27,496 nucleotides of DNA from Caryophanales bacterium UBA3668. GTDB lineage: Bacteria > Bacillota_I > Bacilli_A > RFN20 > CAG-826. The stretch lies in contig DFJP01000101.1 of NCBI GenBank assembly GCA_002373085.1, forward strand, positions 1 to 27,496. The letters are read 5' to 3'. The notes beneath the pieces are model-generated. The model ran no database searches, had not been told where the DNA came from, and saw only the letters and a program-made list of their open reading frames with translations. Positions 23,373 through 27,496 of the stretch are shown in pieces (position 1 is the first letter of the stretch; every line of letters starts with the position of its first letter). A program made the position numbers and the translations under genes.

Positions 23373-25139
23373 TTACGATATCGTAACCGAGCTAGAAGAT
23401 TGATTCCAAGATAAGACCGTAGTGTTTTCTCTAGAAAGTGTATAAGTTGAATTAGTTACTAAACTAGATGAATAGATAAGGAAACTTCCATATGCATAGT
23501 CGTTAATGAAACTAATATCAATTCCTGTTCCAGTTAATGTGTAATTACCAGCTTGTAAAGAAACGCTTGAAGAACTTGATGATCCGCCAAATCCTCCTGG
23601 GCCTCCATGACCACCAGGACCGCCAGGACCTCCACCTTGAGAAGATTGACTATTTGTGCCTGCGTATTTGACACTACTAGATGTAGATGGTGATCTTTCT
23701 AATCCGTTAAAGGAAATTAATGTTCCACCAGTCATGGAACAAGTTCCATCAACATCTAATCCTGTAGACATTCCTCCTCCGTTTGTGCCTGGGGAGCCTC
23801 TAGTAACGATAACCCCACCACTTAAAGTGAAATTGCCATTGCTATCAATTCCATCTGTATCTCCGCTTCTAACAGCAACATCTAAATAGCCATCAGTCAT
23901 TGTGAAAGCACAACTAGAGAATGATTTCTTTGAGCAGTTAACTCCATCATCAGTGCCATAGATATAGCTATATCCGCCACTAATATTGATGTAGTTACCT
24001 TCAAATCCTTCAGTCGCGTTAGTAACAGTGATTTTTCCTCCAGTAATACTTAATGTATTATCAGCGTGTAAACCATCATCGCCACTCGCAACTTGAACGA
24101 CACCACCATTAACTGTGATATTGCCTAAACCTTTAGAGCCATTTTCTAATGTTTCACCATAGTTAGCATGAATTGCGTCATCACTAGCAGCAATAGTAAC
24201 TGTGCCATTATTAATAATGATACTATTTAAAGCTTTTAAACCTTTTTCGCTATCAGCTCTAAACGAAGATGAATAAGAACTGCTATTCTTACCTGTTTTG
24301 ATGTTAACGGATGTAGACACTTCTGCATCACTTTGATTAATAACAACATCATATGAGGAATCGATTGCGTCATGAAGTGAATCAACATAAACATAACCAC
24401 CATTAATAGCAATTGTTCCTTTTTGCTTTCCGTTACTTGATACACCACTATCTTCGGTTTTAATTCCGTTACCAGTTTTAGCGTAAGCTTGAACTGTTCC
24501 AGAAGTAACAGTAATACTATTATTTCCTTTAATCGCGTTATTGTAACCAGTAACTTTCATTGTTAACTTTTGGATTGTTAAATCTTTTGTGGTGTGGATG
24601 CCATTATTGTAATTACCAGTAATAACAAGCGTTCCACTTCCTTTAAGTTTTAAATCGCAATCCGCGTAGATTGCTCCTTCTCCAAGTGTATTTGTATCCA
24701 CTGTTTTAGTGCTTCTTTTGTCATTGATTGTGTTTTCTGTATCCTTTTTAGCGGATATTTCAACTTTGTCTGCGCTAACAGCTTTAATTGGAGAATCTTG
24801 TTCATAACTAATTGATGTTCCGTTTAACTCAATAACTACTTCATCGGTTTCAGGAGCGTTTACAAGAATTTGGCCTTCAAGTTTGCCACTTAAGGTATAT
24901 GTACCACCAGTAGACAAAGTGTAAATGTTATTACTTTTTGAATATGTACCATCGCTTGTAGCAATAGAGAAATCTTCAGTTGTTTCATCGACTTCAATAT
25001 CTTCAGGATCTTCAACAGTAATTTCTGTGTTATAACCTGATCCATCAATGGATGTTTGGCCAGATGCCCCATTAAATGAGCAACCTGTTAACGCTAATAA
25101 AGCTAAAACTGATAATACTAATAAATGTTTCTTTTTCAT
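23373..25139 (-). CDS. Cthe_2159-type beta-helix carbohydrate-binding lipoprotein
   Basis: This 588-residue protein has a lipobox LTGC (Cys 20) and is anchored outside the membrane. From about residue 55 it consists of repeated short strands with N-G, D-G-I and G-D-D-G turns (AIYADCDLKLKGSG, NGIHTTKDLTI, ASDDAIHANYGE, ASGDDGLHADNTLSITGG, TDGIDSNGNFTLSGG). This is the right-handed parallel beta-helix of the PF14262 family, whose characterised member Cthe_2159 binds acidic cellulose and pectin fragments and calcium. A Gly/Pro/His-rich linker (502-519) followed by six Ser interrupts the helix. AGGAGG is 8 nt before the ATG. In the same order as here, this family often travels with VTC and DUF4956 proteins. 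The ligand in this organism is not known. Confidence 0.88.
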   Translation of the reverse strand: MKKKHLLVLSVLALLALTGCSFNGASGQTSIDGSGYNTEITVEDPEDIEVDETTEDFSIATSDGTYSKSNNIYTLSTGGTYTLSGKLEGQILVNAPETDEVVIELNGTSISYEQDSPIKAVSADKVEISAKKDTENTINDKRSTKTVDTNTLGEGAIYADCDLKLKGSGTLVITGNYNNGIHTTKDLTIQKLTMKVTGYNNAIKGNNSITVTSGTVQAYAKTGNGIKTEDSGVSSNGKQKGTIAINGGYVYVDSLHDAIDSSYDVVINQSDAEVSTSVNIKTGKNSSSYSSSFRADSEKGLKALNSIIINNGTVTIAASDDAIHANYGETLENGSKGLGNITVNGGVVQVASGDDGLHADNTLSITGGKITVTNATEGFEGNYINISGGYSYIYGTDDGVNCSKKSFSSCAFTMTDGYLDVAVRSGDTDGIDSNGNFTLSGGVIVTRGSPGTNGGGMSTGLDVDGTCSMTGGTLISFNGLERSPSTSSSVKYAGTNSQSSQGGGPGGPGGHGGPGGFGGSSSSSSVSLQAGNYTLTGTGIDISFINDYAYGSFLIYSSSLVTNSTYTLSRENTTVLSWNQSSSSVTIS

Positions 25140-25151
25140 GTTAATTTCCTC

Positions 25152-25850
25152 CTATAAAGATTTGTTACTCTCAACATATGGGAGTAATGATATCTCAAGA
25201 TTAGAATTTTTAATTCTAATTTCATCAATTAATTGCTTTTCACTATCTTTAACTAATAGCTCAACTTTGTATGAGAGTCTAAACAAACTTCCCATGCCAG
25301 TTGTTTTGATTTCGACTAATTCGTAGCTTTTTAAATAAGTCTTTAAAATTGCATCAAACGCTTCGTTATAATTAAGGTCTTCAGGGATTGTAATCTTTAA
25401 TAATTTTTCATCTCCAACTGTTTTGAATTTGAAGATTTTTACCATCGATAATAAGACATATAATCCCGCTAAAACGACGGCAACAATAGCAGCAATTAAG
25501 ACATATCCTAGTCCGGCAATTAAGCCAAACGCTACTCCTCCAAAGAGGATAAGCATTTCTTCTGCTCTTCCGTTTGCGCTTCTAAATCTAATAAGCCCTA
25601 ACGCCACTGCAACAGTCGCAATTCTAACAGCACCTGATTCAGTGCCATCAAGGAATATTGAGACCATTGAAATGACGCTTGTTACAATCATCGGCATTAA
25701 AATTGAAGTGATAAAGAAGCTTTTTGTAGCTCTTAATTTCAGTGAAATTATTAATGTGTAAATTAGACTAATAGCAAACGATATTCCGATAAGTATTAAG
25801 CAAACAATATATGCATCTAGTGACGACAATAAGTTAAATAGCGATCCCAT
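25152..25850 (-). CDS. DUF4956 membrane protein
   Basis: This 232-residue protein has four N-terminal membrane helices in about the first 130 residues and a cytoplasmic C-terminal domain. Family features seen are LRATKSFFITSILMPMIV, ALGLIRFRSANGRAEEM (a loop between helices) and the GLIAGLGYVLIAAIVAVV helix. The C-terminal domain (about 140-225) ends in the KVELLVKDSEKQLIDEIRIKN segment, a ferredoxin-like-looking fold. The family has no established activity but is repeatedly found with VTC-domain proteins. Here it lies between the VTC and beta-helix genes, with only 12 nt to the latter. GGAG is 9 nt before the ATG. Confidence 0.85.
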   Translation of the reverse strand: MGSLFNLLSSLDAYIVCLILIGISFAISLIYTLIISLKLRATKSFFITSILMPMIVTSVISMVSIFLDGTESGAVRIATVAVALGLIRFRSANGRAEEMLILFGGVAFGLIAGLGYVLIAAIVAVVLAGLYVLLSMVKIFKFKTVGDEKLLKITIPEDLNYNEAFDAILKTYLKSYELVEIKTTGMGSLFRLSYKVELLVKDSEKQLIDEIRIKNSNLEISLLPYVESNKSL

Positions 25851-25886
25851 ATTTCATTTCTCCTTTTATTTCATAATTTAATGCGC

Positions 25887-26606
25887 TCATAACGCTTTCT
25901 TTTTGTTTTTTTTCTTTGCCATTTCTCTTTTATGCGCTGTTCCTACCTTAGAGAAGCTAGTTTGATAGATCTTACCTTCACTAAGAATAGCAGATAGCCA
26001 TAGAGGAACAGAATGTTGAACTTTTACTTCAAGAATTGCGCCACCTTCTTCAATAAGAGGGAGGCCATCCATTGATGTATGTAAATCCAAATTATTTGTG
26101 CGATAACGTGGATTCATATCAATGGTGATTCTTAAATCGCTGTTATCTTGATGATAAGCAAGGCGGTCATAGACGATCATGTATTTTGGTTCTAAAGTTT
26201 TATAAGTCTCCATAAATGCTTCTAGTTCTCTACTAATTTGAGTTTTTTCAGTTGCTTCTTTATTCGTAATTAACTCAAACGCTTCTTTTTCTGATAAGGC
26301 AATTCTTCTTTTATAAACAACACCATCACATTTTCTTTTTGCTTCGAGGAAGGTTGGCTTTCCTGGAGCAACTAACCCATATCCCCTTAGTCTTAATTTT
26401 TCTTTGTATTTAGGCTTTTCTATTGATTTATTGATCAATCTATAATCAGGGGTATCAAAGTAAATAGAGGCAATAGAAGTTAAACCGTATTTATCAACAC
26501 TCATATATTGACTAATTCGATCCATAAAGAACTTCAATTGATCACTATTAAGTAGATACTTAAGTTCGTATCTTTTCATAACACTGATAATCTTTTCTTT
26601 TTCCAT
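25887..26606 (-). CDS. VTC-domain (TTM-fold) polyphosphate-polymerase-like protein
   Basis: This 239-residue protein is a single VTC/triphosphate-tunnel domain. The tunnel residues are visible: RYELKY (about 11-16), YFDTPDY, EKLRLRGYG, TFLEAKRKCDG, YDRLAY, RITIDM and GAILEVKV near 190. A basic tail (KREMAKKKNKKKAL) follows. In yeast Vtc4 this fold makes polyphosphate from ATP; bacterial stand-alone members have not been shown to do so, and some may modify or sense envelope polymers. Start: ATG at 26606 with AGAGG 8 nt upstream. It is the first gene of the VTC/DUF4956/beta-helix/two-component set. TAATAT at 26630-26635 (minus) is a possible -10. Confidence 0.87.
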   Translation of the reverse strand: MEKEKIISVMKRYELKYLLNSDQLKFFMDRISQYMSVDKYGLTSIASIYFDTPDYRLINKSIEKPKYKEKLRLRGYGLVAPGKPTFLEAKRKCDGVVYKRRIALSEKEAFELITNKEATEKTQISRELEAFMETYKTLEPKYMIVYDRLAYHQDNSDLRITIDMNPRYRTNNLDLHTSMDGLPLIEEGGAILEVKVQHSVPLWLSAILSEGKIYQTSFSKVGTAHKREMAKKKNKKKAL

Positions 26607-26687
26607 CTTTTGTGCCTCTTGGTAGAAACATATTAAAAAAGGAACCTTAATTGAAACTTAAAGTTATGAAAATATTTAAAAATAAAT

Positions 26688-26722
26688 AAAAAGGACTGAC
26701 ACTTTTTAATATCAATCCTATT
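26688..26722 (-). terminator. Terminator-like hairpin without a visible minus-strand gene
   Basis: Minus strand: AGGATTGA pairs with TCAGTCCT (8 bp, one G-T), a loop of about 12-18 nt, then TTTTTATTT. It points leftward, yet 26723-27214 has no minus-strand reading frame, so it may end a short noncoding or antisense transcript, or shield the VTC operon from read-through. Confidence 0.5.
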
Positions 26723-26798
26723 TAACTAAGTTGGCCAAAATGGGCAGAAATGATACAACGTTACAATTCGTTTCTATCACTCTACATAGTGTATCACA

Positions 26799-26827
26799 TT
26801 GATTAACCACTATATTTACTGTATAAT
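26799..26827 (+). promoter_or_regulatory. Strong promoter of the structured RNA
   Basis: TTGATT (26799-26804), a 17-nt spacer and a perfect TATAAT (26822-26827). Transcription should start near 26834. Confidence 0.75.
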
Positions 26828-26833
26828 AAATAT

Positions 26834-27165
26834 ATATTTATTAGCAGACTATTGGCGGTATGAACTAGCTCAAAGCAAAGTCGACCATACGCAGGTAAAC
26901 GATAGGACACCCTAATAAATACTGCAAGATTGGACGTGTTAGGATCTTGCATTGTGGAAAGCATCGCCCAGAAGGTAAAGGCGGTACATAAATAAATGGC
27001 GACCGTATGGATACGATTTATGTAGCAATATTACCCACGCTCCACACGAATATTTATTATTTGAACCAGAGGCCATCCAACAAGGGATGAAACACCAGTA
27101 ACTATGGTTGATAGGAATATCAGCGGTTAGTTACAAAAGGTGTTTTTGAGTTGGATGGCTTTTTT
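26834..27165 (+). ncRNA. Structured noncoding RNA of unassigned class, about 330 nt
   Basis: No reading frame fits, but dense pairing does. Helices I can trace: 26858-26862/26886-26890; a hairpin GCAAGAT/ATCTTGC (26924-26930/26944-26950); TGTGGA/TCCACA (26953-26958/27041-27046) enclosing TACATAAAT/ATTTATGTA (26985-26993/27016-27024), itself capped by CGTA-TGGA-TACG; and a 3' domain of three stacked helices (27072-27081/27150-27159, 27090-27096/27139-27145, 27098-27103/27129-27134) topped by TGATA-GGAA-TATCA with a GNRA loop. The outer 3' helix runs into six Ts, so it doubles as a terminator. Segment 26912-26921 can pair with either 26835-26844 or 27051-27059. The RNA has its own promoter and ends 50 nt before a DUF1016 gene. 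It may be a free RNA or an attenuating leader. It does not match RNase P, tmRNA, 6S, SRP or T-box signatures that I know. Confidence 0.7.
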
Positions 27166-27174
27166 CTCATCTCA

Positions 27175-27207
27175 AGAACACTTAACTACTTGTTCTAGTA
27201 AGGAGGA
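27175..27207 (+). promoter_or_regulatory. Hairpin and ribosome site before the DUF1016 gene
   Basis: AGAACA (27175-27180) pairs with TGTTCT (27191-27196), directly followed by AAGGAGG, 8 nt before the ATG at 27215. The hairpin could affect access to the ribosome site. Confidence 0.45.
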
Positions 27208-27214
27208 AAATTGG

Positions 27215-27496
27215 ATGGAACAAAATGAATACTTTAATGATTTAGCAAAAATCAAAGAGACGATTGCAGAAAATCGCAACAAAGCAATGGTCGTAGTTAA
27301 TAGTGCGATGATTATTACTTATTACCAAATTGGCACAATTATCAATCAAAGAAAAACATGGGGCAATAAGTATATTGAAAGATTAGCCTCTGATTTGAAA
27401 GAATACGGGAAAGGCTACTCTACCGATCAGCTGAAAAGAATGACGCGTTTTGCTAGCTACTTTAGTGAAAACGAAATTAGTGCACAGGCTGTGCAC
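27215..27496 (+). CDS. DUF1016/YhcG-type PDDEXK nuclease protein (N-terminal part)
   Basis: The first 94 codons are in the window; the gene runs off the right edge. The visible part is the DUF1016 N-terminal helical/winged domain: AVVVNSAMIITYYQIGTII-like helix (about 23-44, here from AMVVV), WGNKYIERLASDLKEYGKGYSTDQLKRMTRF (49-79) and ASYFSENE. Full-length members have a C-terminal PDDEXK nuclease-like domain and are often found in defence or restriction islands; that half is not visible here. A strong AGGAGG precedes the ATG. Directly upstream are the structured RNA and its terminator. The nuclease role is inferred from the family, not seen. Confidence 0.82.
   Translation, partial: MEQNEYFNDLAKIKETIAENRNKAMVVVNSAMIITYYQIGTIINQRKTWGNKYIERLASDLKEYGKGYSTDQLKRMTRFASYFSENEISAQAVH

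Noticed and set aside
26834..27165. RNase P RNA, tmRNA, SRP, 6S or T-box leader
   Set aside because: None of the conserved cores that I know (for example GAGGAAAGTCC, the T-box AGGGTGGNACCGCG, or the tmRNA tRNA-like ends) is present, so no class was assigned.
1..27496. CRISPR array or insertion sequence
   Set aside because: No regularly spaced repeat-spacer units and no transposase or integrase reading frame were seen.
1..27496. Mollicutes code with TGA as Trp
   Set aside because: Trp positions use TGG throughout, and TGA acts as a stop in the restored HEPN frame.

Overview
The window looks like a chromosomal segment of a low-GC, Gram-positive-type bacterium, probably an uncultured gut or rumen member of the Bacillota (Bacilli or Erysipelotrichia, or a Mollicutes-adjacent lineage). 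I infer this from the AT-rich sequence, the lipoproteins, the GSI-type glutamine synthetase and the frequent AGGAGG-type ribosome sites. Trp is encoded by TGG and TGA is used as a stop, so the standard bacterial code applies. Nearly all genes lie on the minus strand. No species can be named from sequence reading alone.

Layout, left to right. (1) 1-2536: minus-strand signalling operon of a free STAS protein, a STAS domain fused to an APH-like kinase, and a membrane SpoIIE/PP2C phosphatase cut by the window edge. A divergent lipoprotein follows (2647-3321). (2) 3350-8261: a CE2-like SGNH esterase, a 1110-residue surface-anchored endonuclease I with Ig-like domains, and a small membrane protein. 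(3) 8348-14110: nitrogen and amino-sugar metabolism (glnA-glmS, 1 nt apart) followed by 5-formyl-THF cyclo-ligase, an esterase and a GNAT-like protein. (4) 14234-15315: an approximately 1-kb MNT/HEPN toxin-antitoxin cassette between two copies of a 64-66 bp repeat made of the tRNA-Ser 3' end and its terminator. The HEPN gene is frameshifted at a run of six Gs. (5) 15297-17794: tRNA-Ser(UGA), a CAU tRNA with an aberrant T loop, a putative metal exporter and a MATE transporter. (6) 17897-21359: YccF, a CmpB-type membrane protein, a HAD-phosphatase lipoprotein and an acyltransferase-3. (7) 21461-26606: a five-gene minus-strand set, VTC-domain protein, DUF4956 membrane protein, Cthe_2159-type beta-helix lipoprotein, OmpR-type regulator and histidine kinase. 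(8) 26799-27496: a strong promoter, an approximately 330-nt highly structured RNA ending in a terminator, then the start of a DUF1016/YhcG-type nuclease gene.

How the parts work together. GlnA makes the glutamine that GlmS uses for glucosamine-6-phosphate. The VTC/DUF4956/beta-helix set looks like an envelope module with its own two-component system. The phosphatase and two paralogous STAS domains form a partner-switching module whose visible output is a kinase-like domain rather than a sigma factor. The most unusual items are the structured RNA next to the DUF1016 gene, with two mutually exclusive long helices, and the tRNA-bounded MNT/HEPN cassette with its split toxin gene. Several genes have a -10 box 6-9 nt before the start codon and no ribosome site, which suggests leaderless mRNAs.
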